Origin: Pukyongiella litopenaei
Lineage (GTDB): Bacteria; Pseudomonadota; Alphaproteobacteria; Rhodobacterales; Rhodobacteraceae
Direction: 5' to 3'
Assembly: GCF_003008555.2 (NCBI RefSeq)
Contig: NZ_CP027665.1
Coordinates: forward strand, 992,001 to 1,056,000
Length of the DNA: 64,000 nt
The position numbers and the translations under genes were made by a program. The notes under the pieces were generated by a model, which was given only the letters and a program-made list of their open reading frames with translations, did no database searches and had not been told where the DNA came from. This document shows positions 10,438-19,056 of the stretch, in pieces. Each line of letters begins with the position of its first letter. The stretch's first letter is position 1.

Positions 10438-11112
10438 GTGGGCAAATTCAAGTTATCGCGAAACCGGACCTTTGCCGTGATCGGGCTGGGCAATTTCGGC
10501 GGCACGGTGGCCTCGGAACTGGTGCGGCTGGGCAATCATGTGATCGGGCTGGATGTCGACCGGGATCTGGTCGGCTCCTATGTTGAACGGCTGGATCAGG
10601 CGTTGATCGCGGATGCGCGGGACGACGCGGCCCTGCGCGAAGCGGGCATCGGCGATTGCTGCGCGGCGGTGGTCGCCATCGGCTCCGATGTGGAAAGCAG
10701 CGTCCTGGCGGCGATGAACCTGAAGCTGGTCGGCGTACCGCTGGTCTGGGCCAAGGCGACCAGCCGCACCCATCACCGCATTCTCAGCCGGCTGGGCGTC
10801 GATCGCGTCATCCACCCCGAGGAAGAGGTGGGCCAGCAGATCGCGCAGGTTCTGAACAACCCGATGGTGCGGGACTATGTCAGCCTCGGCAACGGATACC
10901 TGGTGGTGCATTTCCGCACCCCCGAGGCGCTGGAGGGCCGCCGGCTGTCCGAGCTGAACCATGCCAGCGCATTCAGCCTGCGCTGTCTCGCGGTGATGCG
11001 CGGATCGGAATTCGTGGGCAGCGACGACGCGGATTGCCAGCTCAACCCGGACGACCGCCTGGTCTTTCTCGGTCAGCGCAAGGACCTGCGCGACTTCGCC
11101 GCGTCGCTCTGA
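10438..11112 (+). CDS. K+ uptake regulatory subunit, KtrA/TrkA family
   Basis: 224 aa from the GTG at 10438 (VGKFKLSRN); a GTG at 10426 is an alternative. The RCK-N Rossmann motif [12 protein letters not shown] with a downstream LDVD nucleotide-binding acid is followed by an RCK-C (TrkA-C) domain from about residue 140. It should form a cytoplasmic octameric ring that gates the membrane partner in response to nucleotides. The KtrB/TrkH-type gene starts 2 bp after the stop, so the pair forms a two-gene K+ uptake system. The single RCK repeat and length fit KtrA more than the double-length TrkA of enterobacteria. Confidence 0.9.
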   Translation: MGKFKLSRNRTFAVIGLGNFGGTVASELVRLGNHVIGLDVDRDLVGSYVERLDQALIADARDDAALREAGIGDCCAAVVAIGSDVESSVLAAMNLKLVGVPLVWAKATSRTHHRILSRLGVDRVIHPEEEVGQQIAQVLNNPMVRDYVSLGNGYLVVHFRTPEALEGRRLSELNHASAFSLRCLAVMRGSEFVGSDDADCQLNPDDRLVFLGQRKDLRDFAASL

Positions 11113-11114
11113 CG

Positions 11115-12464
11115 ATGCGCAAGCGTTGGCCATCGGGACGCCGCGCCGCGTTGCTGTGGCGCCTACCGCCGCCGCTGACGCTGGCGCTGTTCTATCTCGC
11201 GGCGGTGCTGACCGGGGCGTTCCTGCTGTGGCTGCCGGTGTCGCATGTGCAGCCGCTCAGCTGGGGCGCGGCGGTGTTCACCTCGACCTCGGCGGTGACG
11301 GTGACCGGCCTGTCGCTGGTGGACGTGGGCAGCACCTTCACCCTGTTCGGCGAAATCGTGATCGCGGTCCTGATCCAGCTCGGCGGCCTTGGGCTGATGA
11401 CATTCGCGGTGCTGCTGGTTTCGGCGCTGGGTATCCCGATCGGCCTGCCGCACCGTCTGGTGCTGCGCGAAGAGGTCAACCAGACCTCGGTCAGCAACCT
11501 GATGGGGCTGTTGCGGGTGATCGCCGCAGTCGCGCTGGCCTGCGAAGCGGCGGGCGCGGTTGTCCTGGCCACCGTCTTCGTGCCCGAGTTCGGCTGGGCC
11601 GAAGGTGGCTGGCATTCCGTCTTCCACTCGGTCTCGGCCTTCAACAATGCCGGGTTCGCGCTGTTTCCCGACGGGTTGGCGCACTGGGTCGGCAACCCGG
11701 TCATCAACCTCGCGATACCGCTGCTGTTCATCCTCGGCGGGCTGGGCTTCATCGTGCTGGGCGATCTCTGGCAGAAACGGCGCTGGTCCCGGCTGATGGT
11801 GCACAGCAAGCTGATGCTGGCCGGGACCGCGACGCTGATCGCGGTGGGCGGCCTGGGGTTCGCCGCGCTGGAATGGAACAACCCCGCCACGCTGGGCGCG
11901 CTGGACAGCACCGGCGCCCGGCTCTGGGCCAGCTGGTTCCAGGGGGTGACGCCGCGCACCGCCGGGTTCAACACGCTCGACATGGGCGGGATGCATGACA
12001 GCACCACCATCATGGTCATGACCCTGATGGTGATCGGCGGCGGCAGCACCTCGACCGCCGGCGGCATCAAGGTCACCACCGTGATCGTCCTGCTGCTGGC
12101 GACGATCGCGTTCTTCCGCCGCCGGACCGAACTCAACGCCTTTGGCCGGTCGCTGGGCATCGAGGAGATGATGAAGGTGATGGCGCTCACGACGATCTCC
12201 GTCGTCATCATGCTGACCGGTTTCTTCCTGATCTCGATCTCGCATGACGGCGAGTTTCTCGACCTCGCCTTCGAGGTCACCTCGGCCTTCGGCACCGTCG
12301 GGTTGAGCCGGGGCGCGACCGCCGAACTGGACGGGATCGGCCGGGCGCTGATCATGGCGGTGATGTTCGTGGGCCGGGTCGGGCCGTTGACGCTGGGGTT
12401 CTTCCTGGCGACGCGCAGCGTGCCGCGGGTGCGCTATCCCGCGGGCGAGGTCTATCTGGGATGA
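11115..12464 (+). CDS. Ktr/Trk-type potassium uptake channel subunit
   Basis: 449 aa, start chosen at the ATG 2 bp after the ktrA-like stop (MRKRWPSGRR). It is an integral membrane protein with four pore-loop repeats: TSTSAVTVTGLS, SAFNNAGFALF, TPRTAGFNTLD with GGGSTSTAGGIK, and SAFGTVGLSRG. These carry the single selectivity-filter glycines of the Trk/Ktr/HKT superfamily. It works with the RCK subunit encoded directly upstream to import K+ for turgor and pH control. Basic N-terminus, no cleavable signal. Confidence 0.93.
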   Translation: MRKRWPSGRRAALLWRLPPPLTLALFYLAAVLTGAFLLWLPVSHVQPLSWGAAVFTSTSAVTVTGLSLVDVGSTFTLFGEIVIAVLIQLGGLGLMTFAVLLVSALGIPIGLPHRLVLREEVNQTSVSNLMGLLRVIAAVALACEAAGAVVLATVFVPEFGWAEGGWHSVFHSVSAFNNAGFALFPDGLAHWVGNPVINLAIPLLFILGGLGFIVLGDLWQKRRWSRLMVHSKLMLAGTATLIAVGGLGFAALEWNNPATLGALDSTGARLWASWFQGVTPRTAGFNTLDMGGMHDSTTIMVMTLMVIGGGSTSTAGGIKVTTVIVLLLATIAFFRRRTELNAFGRSLGIEEMMKVMALTTISVVIMLTGFFLISISHDGEFLDLAFEVTSAFGTVGLSRGATAELDGIGRALIMAVMFVGRVGPLTLGFFLATRSVPRVRYPAGEVYLG

Positions 12465-12545
12465 CGCGGCACGCTGCGACCAATTCGCGGCTTGCCCGGA
12501 GGCTGCAAATCTAGGATATGTGGGCCAAACAGCGAGAGAGAGCCA

Positions 12546-12857
12546 ATGCGCGCACGTATCTATCGTCCGGCCCGAAACGCCATGCAGTCAGGGACGGCCA
12601 GGACCCGGAACTGGGTTCTGGACTATGCGCCTGCCAGCCGCCGCGAGATCGACCCGCTGATGGGGTGGACATCCTCGCAGGACACCCAGACGCAGGTGCG
12701 GCTGCGGTTCGAAAGCAAGCAGGCCGCGCTGGATTATGCCCATGCCCACGGCATCGACGCGCAGGTGATCGACCCCAAGCCCCGCCAGGTCAATATCCGC
12801 CCCCGCGGCTATGGCGAAAACTTCGCCACCGACCGTCGCGGCCCCTGGACCCACTGA
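12546..12857 (+). CDS. NDUFS4-like complex I accessory subunit
   Basis: 103 aa from the ATG at 12546, preceded by [23 protein letters not shown] and WVLDYAP...PLMGWTSS match the 'ETC complex I subunit conserved region' family, the bacterial relatives of mitochondrial NDUFS4 (18 kDa subunit). In alphaproteobacteria this accessory subunit sits on the hydrophilic arm of NADH:quinone oxidoreductase near the flavin module. It is a stand-alone gene here, between the K+ uptake genes and a convergent catabolic operon; isolated placement is usual for this gene. Soluble and cytoplasmic, with no signal peptide. Confidence 0.92.
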   Translation: MRARIYRPARNAMQSGTARTRNWVLDYAPASRREIDPLMGWTSSQDTQTQVRLRFESKQAALDYAHAHGIDAQVIDPKPRQVNIRPRGYGENFATDRRGPWTH

Positions 12858-12879
12858 GCCGCCGGCGGCCACACCGCGC

Positions 12880-15225
12880 CTAGCGGCCGTGCTGGCCGGG
12901 CTTGGCCTTTCGCTGCAACTCCAGCATCTTCTGGCGGGTCTTCTCGGTTTCCCGGAAGGCCTGCGCGGCACCGGACAGATACTGTTTGGGCCATGACCGG
13001 TCATTGCGCGCGCCGTACCAGGCCGCGGCCTGATGGGTAAAGAACGGGTTCCACAGGTGGGGCCGTCCCAGCGCCACCAGATCGGCGCGGCGGGTGTGCA
13101 GGATCGTGTTCACCTGTGCCGCTTCGGTGATCGCGCCCACGGCCATCGTCGCCAGCCTCGGCACGTTGCGGACCGTTTCGGCCAGGTGGGTCTGGAACAT
13201 GCGCCCATAGACCGGGGCCTGGTCTGGCACCGTCTGCCCGGCGGACACGTCGATCAGGTCGCACCCCGCGTCGTGAAACGCCTGCGCGATCGTGATCAGG
13301 TCCGGCTCGCTCAGCCCGCCGTCATGCCAGTCGGTGCCCGAGAGGCGCACCGACATCGGGCGGTCCCCGGGCCAGGCGGCCCGCATCGCCGCGAACAGCT
13401 CGAGTGGGAACCGCAGCCGGTTCTCGACCGTCCCGCCATAGGCGTCGTCGCGCCGGTTGGTCAGCGGCGACAGGAACGAGGCAAGCAGATAGCCGTGGGC
13501 GCAATGCAGTTCGAGCATGTCGAACCCGGCCCGCGCGGCCCGTTCGGTCGCCTGCACGAAATCGGCGCGGATCCGGTCCATCCCGGCGCGGTCCAGTTCC
13601 GCCGGCACCTGGCTTTCGCCGTCGAACCACGGCAGCGGCGAGGCCGACACCAGCGGCCAGTTGTCGCCCGGCTCGGCAATCGGATGATCCATCCGTTCCC
13701 ATCCCAGCTGGGTCGATCCCTTGCGCCCGGAATGGCCCAGCTGCATCGCCACCTTCGCGGCCGAATTGGCATGGATGAAATCGACGATATCGGCCCAGCG
13801 CCGTTCCTGTTCGCCGGTCCACATGCCCGGGCAGCCCAGCGTGATGCGCGCCTCGGGTGACGGGCAGGTCATCTCGGTAAAGATCAGCCCCATGCCGCCG
13901 CGGGCGTGACCGCCGTAATGCACCTTGTGCCAGTCGGTCGGGTTTCCGTCGCGGTCGGCGCAATACTGCGCCATCGGTGACATCACCACGCGGTTGGCAA
14001 GCTCCATCCCGCGCAGCCGGAACGACGAGAACATCGGCGTCGGACGGGTGTCGCGGAGATCCTCGCCGGTATCGGCCAGGTGGCGGGCATACCATTCGTC
14101 ATCCGCACGGCGCACGAAATCCGGGTCGCGGACGATCAGGTTATCATAGGTGATCGACTTGGCACGGCACATCACCACCATGGCGAACTGGTAGGGGTCC
14201 ATGTCCCAGGACCGGTTCATGTGCTCGAACCAGGCCAGCGAGACATCGGCATTGTGCTGGATGATCTGGCACGGGGTGCGGCGCTCCTCGTCATAGGCGG
14301 CAAAGGCGGCCTGCACATCCGTTTCGGCATGCTCCAGCAGCGCATCCGACAGCGCGATGGCGCATTCCATCGCCAGTTTCGTGCCCGATCCGATCGAGAA
14401 ATGCGCGCTGGCCTTGGCGTCGCCCAGGATCACGATGTTGTCGTGATACCAGGTTTCGCAGAAGATCCGCGGAAAGTTGCGCCAGTTCGACCGGTTCAGC
14501 AACAGCGGATGGCCCTGCAATTCATCGGCAAAGATCGCCTCGAGCCGGGCCTTCGATCCCTCTTCGTCGAACTCCTCGAACCCGTGGCCGGTCCAGGTCT
14601 CCTCGTCCATCTCGAAGACCCAGGTGGAATGGTCGCCTTCGTATTGATAGCAATGCGCAACCATGTGGCCGTGGTCGGTCTGCTTGAAGAAATAGTTGAA
14701 TTCGCCCATCGGGCGGGTCGATCCCATCCAGCAGAACCGGTTGGACTTCCACGACAGGCTGGGCCGGAACGCATCGCGGTGATGGTCGCGGATGGCCGAG
14801 TTGATGCCGTCGGCGGCCACGATCACGTCGCTGTCGGCGAACCGGGTTTTCAGGGTGGCGGGATCGATGTCCACGCCGAACTCCATCCGGACCCCCAGTT
14901 CGGCACAGCGGCCCTGCAGGATGTTCAGCAGGGTATGGCGCGAGGTTCCGCAGAACCCGTTGCCCGCCACCCGCATTTCCTGGCCCTTGAAGTGGATCGC
15001 CACGTCATCCCAATAGGCGAACCGGTCGCGGATCCGCTCGAACACGGGTTTGTCGCGGCTCAGGAATTCGTCCAGCGTCTCGTCGGAAAACACCACGCCG
15101 AACCCGAACGTGTCATCGGCGCGGTTGCGTTCAAAGACCTCGACATCCCAGTCGGGCCGGGCCTTTTTCGTCAGCAGCGCCGTGTAGAGCCCGCCGGGGC
15201 CACCCCCGACAACCGTGATCTTCAT
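12880..15225 (-). CDS. Bifunctional FAD monooxygenase / old-yellow-enzyme protein (2-aminobenzoyl-CoA monooxygenase/reductase-like)
   Basis: 781 aa with two fused enzymes. Residues 1 to about 385 are a class A flavin monooxygenase (GGGPGGLYTALL, later VAADGINSAIR and ILGDAKASAHFSIGSGTK). Residues about 400-770 are an old-yellow-enzyme barrel (NRVVMSPMAQYCAD, ELHCAHGYLLASFLSPLTN, YGGTVENR). This architecture is that of 2-aminobenzoyl-CoA monooxygenase/reductase and of salicylyl-CoA 5-hydroxylase. In the anthranilate route it hydroxylates and then reduces the ring of the CoA thioester. Last gene of a 14.7-kb operon; its ATG overlaps the RidA-family stop. An aromatic CoA ligase in the same operon supports a CoA-thioester substrate. 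Confidence 0.88.
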   Translation of the reverse strand: MKITVVGGGPGGLYTALLTKKARPDWDVEVFERNRADDTFGFGVVFSDETLDEFLSRDKPVFERIRDRFAYWDDVAIHFKGQEMRVAGNGFCGTSRHTLLNILQGRCAELGVRMEFGVDIDPATLKTRFADSDVIVAADGINSAIRDHHRDAFRPSLSWKSNRFCWMGSTRPMGEFNYFFKQTDHGHMVAHCYQYEGDHSTWVFEMDEETWTGHGFEEFDEEGSKARLEAIFADELQGHPLLLNRSNWRNFPRIFCETWYHDNIVILGDAKASAHFSIGSGTKLAMECAIALSDALLEHAETDVQAAFAAYDEERRTPCQIIQHNADVSLAWFEHMNRSWDMDPYQFAMVVMCRAKSITYDNLIVRDPDFVRRADDEWYARHLADTGEDLRDTRPTPMFSSFRLRGMELANRVVMSPMAQYCADRDGNPTDWHKVHYGGHARGGMGLIFTEMTCPSPEARITLGCPGMWTGEQERRWADIVDFIHANSAAKVAMQLGHSGRKGSTQLGWERMDHPIAEPGDNWPLVSASPLPWFDGESQVPAELDRAGMDRIRADFVQATERAARAGFDMLELHCAHGYLLASFLSPLTNRRDDAYGGTVENRLRFPLELFAAMRAAWPGDRPMSVRLSGTDWHDGGLSEPDLITIAQAFHDAGCDLIDVSAGQTVPDQAPVYGRMFQTHLAETVRNVPRLATMAVGAITEAAQVNTILHTRRADLVALGRPHLWNPFFTHQAAAWYGARNDRSWPKQYLSGAAQAFRETEKTRQKMLELQRKAKPGQHGR

Positions 15226-15653
15226 GCCCCGACCCCCTGCCCGGCGGCGCCCGCCGCCCCGGCGATCGCCGCCGTTGCCTCGATCTCGATCAGCGCCTCA
15301 TCCTCGATCAGCCCGGCGACCACCACCATGGTCATGGCCGGGAAATGGCGCCCCAGCACCCGGCGATAGACCTCGCCCACCTCGCGCTGGCGGTCGAGAT
15401 ATTCGCGCTTGTCGGTCACATACCAGGTCAGCCGGGTGATGTCGGCGGCCTGCCCGCCCGCGGCCTCGACCACATCCAGCACGTTGCGCAGCGCCTGTTC
15501 CATCTGGCCGATGAAATCCTTGCTCTCGAACACCTGCTGCGCGGTCCATCCGATCTGGCCGCCGACATGGAGCTCGCCGGCCTCGGTCAGAATCCCGTTG
15601 GCATATCCCTTTGCCTGGGCCCAGCCGTCGGGGTGGATAATACGATGCGTCAT
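15222..15653 (-). CDS. RidA (YjgF/YER057c/UK114) family protein lacking the signature arginine
   Basis: 143 aa from the ATG at 15653. The fold is clear from GYANGILTEAGELHVGGQIGW and the C-terminal LIEIEATAA. Archetypal RidA hydrolyses reactive enamines/imines to ketones and ammonia, using an Arg that pairs with the substrate carboxylate; here the equivalent PAR reads P-A-M (Met107). The stop overlaps the start of the monooxygenase/reductase (ATGA), implying coupled synthesis. The monooxygenase/reductase product in the anthranilate route is a cyclic enamine CoA thioester without a free carboxylate, so a Rid enzyme without Arg would be fitting; this is inference. Confidence 0.88.
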   Translation of the reverse strand: MTHRIIHPDGWAQAKGYANGILTEAGELHVGGQIGWTAQQVFESKDFIGQMEQALRNVLDVVEAAGGQAADITRLTWYVTDKREYLDRQREVGEVYRRVLGRHFPAMTMVVVAGLIEDEALIEIEATAAIAGAAGAAGQGVGA

Positions 15654-15673
15654 GTCGGCCTCCTTGTTGCCGG

Positions 15674-16363
15674 TCAAACTCCCAGGTAGCGGTCGGTGAT
15701 TTCGGCACCGAGATCGGCCATCGGTCCATGCCAGACGGTTTCTCCCCGTTGCAGGACCACCGCCTGATCCGCCACCTGCCTCAATTCGCGCAGCGACTTG
15801 TCCACCAGCAGGATCGACAGCCCGCTGTCGCGTTTCAGCGTGGCGATGGCCGCCCAGATCTCCTGCCGGACGATCGGGGCCAGCCCCTCCGTCGCCTCGT
15901 CCAGCAGCAGCAGCCGCGGGTTGGTCATCAGCGCCCGCCCGATCGCCAGCATCTGCTGTTCGCCGCCCGACAGCTTTTCGGCCAACTGTCCGCGCCGCTC
16001 GCCGAGCCGCGGGAACAGCCGCACCAGCCGCGTCATGTCCCACGGGCCGGGCCGGGCCGCGGCGGTCAGGTTTTCCTCGACCGTCAGCCCCGCGAAGCAG
16101 CGCCGCCCCTCGGGCACCAGGCCCAGGCCCAGCCGCGCCGCCCGGTGCGGTGGCAGGCGGCGCAGGTCATGGCCGTCGAACCGGATTTCGCCGCCCGCCG
16201 CCGGGACCAGCCCGCAGAGCGTGCGGATGGTCGTGCTCTTGCCCATGCCATTGCGCCCCAGCAGTGCCAGGACCTCGCCCTCGTTCACGCGCAGCGTCAC
16301 CTTGAACAGCGCCTGGCTGGCCCCGTAGAATGCCGATACCTCGGACAGCGACAGCAGGCTCAT
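15674..16363 (-). CDS. livF: Branched-chain/aromatic-type ABC transporter ATP-binding protein (LivF)
   Basis: 229 aa. Walker A GRNGMGKST, signature LSGGEQQML and Walker B LLLLDEATEGLAP are intact. Size and the GLVPEGRRCF segment identify the LivF-type ATPase of the HAAT (Liv) import family. It pairs with the LivG ATPase encoded just upstream (4-nt overlap) to power uptake of the operon's substrate. Located next to aromatic CoA catabolism genes, the system more likely carries an aromatic acid than leucine. Confidence 0.93.
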   Translation of the reverse strand: MSLLSLSEVSAFYGASQALFKVTLRVNEGEVLALLGRNGMGKSTTIRTLCGLVPAAGGEIRFDGHDLRRLPPHRAARLGLGLVPEGRRCFAGLTVEENLTAAARPGPWDMTRLVRLFPRLGERRGQLAEKLSGGEQQMLAIGRALMTNPRLLLLDEATEGLAPIVRQEIWAAIATLKRDSGLSILLVDKSLRELRQVADQAVVLQRGETVWHGPMADLGAEITDRYLGV

Positions 16364-17109
16364 GCCTCATCCCCCAGATAGGCGCGGCGCACATCCGGAT
16401 GGGTGCGGATCTCGTCCACGTTTCCGGTGGCGATGATGCGGCCGTAATCCAGCACGCTGATCCGGTCGGCCAGCGCAAACACCGCGTCCATGTCATGCTC
16501 GACCAGCAGGATCGGCGCCTGCGCGCGCAGCCCGTCGAGAAACTCGGTCAGCCGTTTCGACCCGCTGGCGCCCAGCCCGGCCATCGGTTCGTCCATCAGG
16601 AAGGCATGGGGCGAAAGCGTCAGCGCCACCGCCACCTCCAGCTGCCGGCGCTGGCCATGGCTGAGATCGGCGGTGCGCATGGCGGCCCGGTCGGCCAGCC
16701 CGACCCGGTCCAGCGCGGATTCCGCCACCTCGCGCAGGGCGGTATCGCGCAGCACCGGGCGGAAGAACCGGAATGGCCTGCCCTGCGCGCCCAGCGCACC
16801 GAGCATCGCGTTCTGCAGCACCGTATCCTCCATCGCCAGCGCCGAGATCTGAAACGTGCGCCCCAGCCCGAGCCGCGCCCGCTGCACCGTATCCAGCGCG
16901 GTCACGTCGCGGCCCAGGAACCGCACCCGTCCCGCATCGGGTTTCAGCCCGCCCGCGATCTGGGCGATCAGCGTCGATTTCCCGGCCCCATTCGGCCCGA
17001 TCAGCGCATGGATTTCGCCGGGCCGCAGATCCAGGCTCACATCATCGGACGCTTTCAGCGCCCCGAAACTCTTGCAGATGCCCTCTACCGACAGGACCGT
17101 GTCAGTCAT
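16360..17109 (-). CDS. livG: Branched-chain/aromatic-type ABC transporter ATP-binding protein (LivG)
   Basis: 249 aa. It has Walker A GPNGAGKST, signature LSHGQRRQLEV and the Walker B FLMDEPMAGLG. The slightly altered signature (SHGQ rather than SGGQ) is common in LivG proteins. A C-terminal extension after the Walker B/H-loop region is typical for LivG. Overlaps livF by 4 nt and the permease gene livM by 8 nt, so the four transporter genes form a coupled block. Confidence 0.93.
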   Translation of the reverse strand: MTDTVLSVEGICKSFGALKASDDVSLDLRPGEIHALIGPNGAGKSTLIAQIAGGLKPDAGRVRFLGRDVTALDTVQRARLGLGRTFQISALAMEDTVLQNAMLGALGAQGRPFRFFRPVLRDTALREVAESALDRVGLADRAAMRTADLSHGQRRQLEVAVALTLSPHAFLMDEPMAGLGASGSKRLTEFLDGLRAQAPILLVEHDMDAVFALADRISVLDYGRIIATGNVDEIRTHPDVRRAYLGDEA

Positions 17110-18085
17110 GGCGCCGCTCCCGTCCCGCCAGCGCGCCGATCAGCCCGCCCGGCGCATAAAGCACCACCGCCAGCAGCAGCAGGCCCAGATAGACGTGCCA
17201 GTATTCCGACAGCCCGCCCAGCACCTGTTCCAGGATGATGAAGGCCGCCGCCCCCGCCACCGGACCGAACAGCCGCGCGGTGCCGCCAAGGATCAGGAAC
17301 ACCATGATTTCGCCCGAGGTCTGCCAGCTGAACATGGACGGGCTGACGAACCGGTTGAGATCGGCGAACAGCGCGCCCGCCAGCCCGGTGACCGCGCCCG
17401 AGATGACAAAGGCCGTCAGCCGCAGCCGATAGGGCACCATGCCCACGGTCTCGACCCGCGCCGGTGCCTGCCGCGCCGCGTTCAGCGCCAGTCCGAAAGG
17501 CGACGCCGCCAGCCGCGCGGCCAGCCACAGTCCGGCGCAGAGCAGCGCATAGGCCAGCGCGAAGAACTGGATCGGGTCGAGCGTGTTCAGGCCGGGAAAG
17601 GAATTGCGCAGGTAGATCGACAACCCGTCCTCGCCGCCATAGGCGGGCCAGCTGATCGCGAAGTAATAGAGCATCTGCCCGAAGGCGAGCGTGATCATGA
17701 TGAAATAGACGCCCGATGTCCGCAGGCTCAGCGCCCCGATCAGCAGCGCCGCCAGCGCCGAAAAGGCGACCGCCACCAGCCAGATCACCGGCATCGACTT
17801 GGTGCCCTCGATCAGCAGCGGCCATTCCGTCAGCGGCGCATAGGTCTGCGCGTGGCTGGCCAGGATGCCCATGGCATAGCCGCCAATACCGAAGAACGCC
17901 GCGTGACCCAGGCTGACCAGCCCGCCCAGCCCGAGCGCGATGTTCAGCCCCACGCCGGCCAGCGCCAGGATCGCCACCTTGGTCGCCATCGTGATGATGA
18001 ACGGCTCGTCCGCGGCCCAGGCCCAGAGCGGCACCGCCAGCAGCGCCAGCGCCAGCGCGGTGTTTGTCAGCGTCTCGCGTGTCAT
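17102..18085 (-). CDS. livM: Liv-type ABC transporter permease (LivM)
   Basis: 327 aa hydrophobic protein with about nine predicted membrane segments. GLGGLVSLGHAAFFGIGGYA is the LivM/LivH EAA-like signature and GVYFIMITLAFGQM is typical of LivM. It forms the channel with LivH. The gene overlaps livG (8 nt) and livH (4 nt), consistent with a single messenger. Confidence 0.93.
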   Translation of the reverse strand: MTRETLTNTALALALLAVPLWAWAADEPFIITMATKVAILALAGVGLNIALGLGGLVSLGHAAFFGIGGYAMGILASHAQTYAPLTEWPLLIEGTKSMPVIWLVAVAFSALAALLIGALSLRTSGVYFIMITLAFGQMLYYFAISWPAYGGEDGLSIYLRNSFPGLNTLDPIQFFALAYALLCAGLWLAARLAASPFGLALNAARQAPARVETVGMVPYRLRLTAFVISGAVTGLAGALFADLNRFVSPSMFSWQTSGEIMVFLILGGTARLFGPVAGAAAFIILEQVLGGLSEYWHVYLGLLLLAVVLYAPGGLIGALAGRERRHD

Positions 18086-19002
18086 GCCCGTTCCCCGTAG
18101 AGTCCGGTGGGCCGCAGGATCAGAACCACCGCCATCAGGATGTAGATCAGCATCGTCGCCAGCGCCGACCCCGTCGCGGTGGCCGCCGCGTTGTCCATGA
18201 ACAGCCGGAACAGCTCCGGCAGCAGCACGCCGCCCAGCGTATCGGTCAACCCGACGAGGATCGCGCCCACCAGCGCCCCCTTGATCGACCCGATGCCGCC
18301 GATCACGATCACGACAAAGGCCAGGATCAGCACCGGCTCGCCCATGCCGACCTGGACCGACTGGATCGCGCCCACCAGCGCCCCCGCGAGTCCGGCCAGC
18401 GCCGCGCCCAGCGCGAACACCACCGTGTAGAGTTTCGAAATGTCGACGCCCAGCGCCGCGATCATCTCGCGGTCGGCCTCGCCGGCGCGGATGCGCACGC
18501 CCAGCCGGGTGCGCGATATCAGCAGGAACAGCCCGGCGGCGATCACGAGGCCCACCGCGATCAGCACCAGCCGGTAGAGCGGATAGAGGATGCCGCCTGG
18601 CAGGGTCACCGGCCCGGACAGCCAGGACGGAACGTCCAAAAACAGCGGCGAGGATCCGAACAGCCAGCGCGTGCCCTCGGAAAAGATCAGGATCAGCGCG
18701 AAGGTGGCCAGTACCTGGTCCAGATGGTCGCGCCCGTAGAGCCGCCGGATCACCGCGATCTCGACCACCGCCCCGGCGGCGGCCGCGGCGGCGATGCTGG
18801 CGGCGCTCGCCAGCAGGAACGACCCGGTGGCCCCGGCCACCGCGGCGGCGGCAAAGGCCCCGATCATGAACAGCGATCCATGCGCGAGGTTGATCAGCCC
18901 CATCACGCCGAACACCAGCGTCAGCCCGGCGGCGGTCAGGAACAGCATCACCCCGAACTGCAGCCCGTTCAGGATCTGTTCGATAAGCAGAATCGTGGTC
19001 AT
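18082..19002 (-). CDS. livH: Liv-type ABC transporter permease (LivH)
   Basis: 306 aa integral membrane protein. LQFGVMLFLTAAGLTLVFGV and MGLINLAHGSLFMIGAFA are the LivH N-terminal signature; GGIGSIKGALVGAILVGL near the C-terminus is also characteristic. It follows the binding-protein gene after a 54-bp gap that contains a strong hairpin, suggesting lower expression than the binding protein. Confidence 0.93.
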   Translation of the reverse strand: MTTILLIEQILNGLQFGVMLFLTAAGLTLVFGVMGLINLAHGSLFMIGAFAAAAVAGATGSFLLASAASIAAAAAAGAVVEIAVIRRLYGRDHLDQVLATFALILIFSEGTRWLFGSSPLFLDVPSWLSGPVTLPGGILYPLYRLVLIAVGLVIAAGLFLLISRTRLGVRIRAGEADREMIAALGVDISKLYTVVFALGAALAGLAGALVGAIQSVQVGMGEPVLILAFVVIVIGGIGSIKGALVGAILVGLTDTLGGVLLPELFRLFMDNAAATATGSALATMLIYILMAVVLILRPTGLYGERA

Positions 19003-19021
19003 GTCAGGATGGGTTCCGCAG

Positions 19022-19050
19022 GGCGGCGCGGGACCCTGCCCCGCGCCGCC
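19022..19050 (-). terminator. Strong hairpin between livK-like and livH genes
   Basis: GGCGGCGCGGG and its perfect complement (11 bp) flank a 7-nt loop in the 54-bp gap after the binding-protein stop. Very GC-rich with no T-run. Placement mirrors the hairpin after the TAXI binding-protein gene at 5010-5036 and suits differential expression of binding protein over permease. Confidence 0.6.
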
Positions 19051-19056
19051 GGTTGC

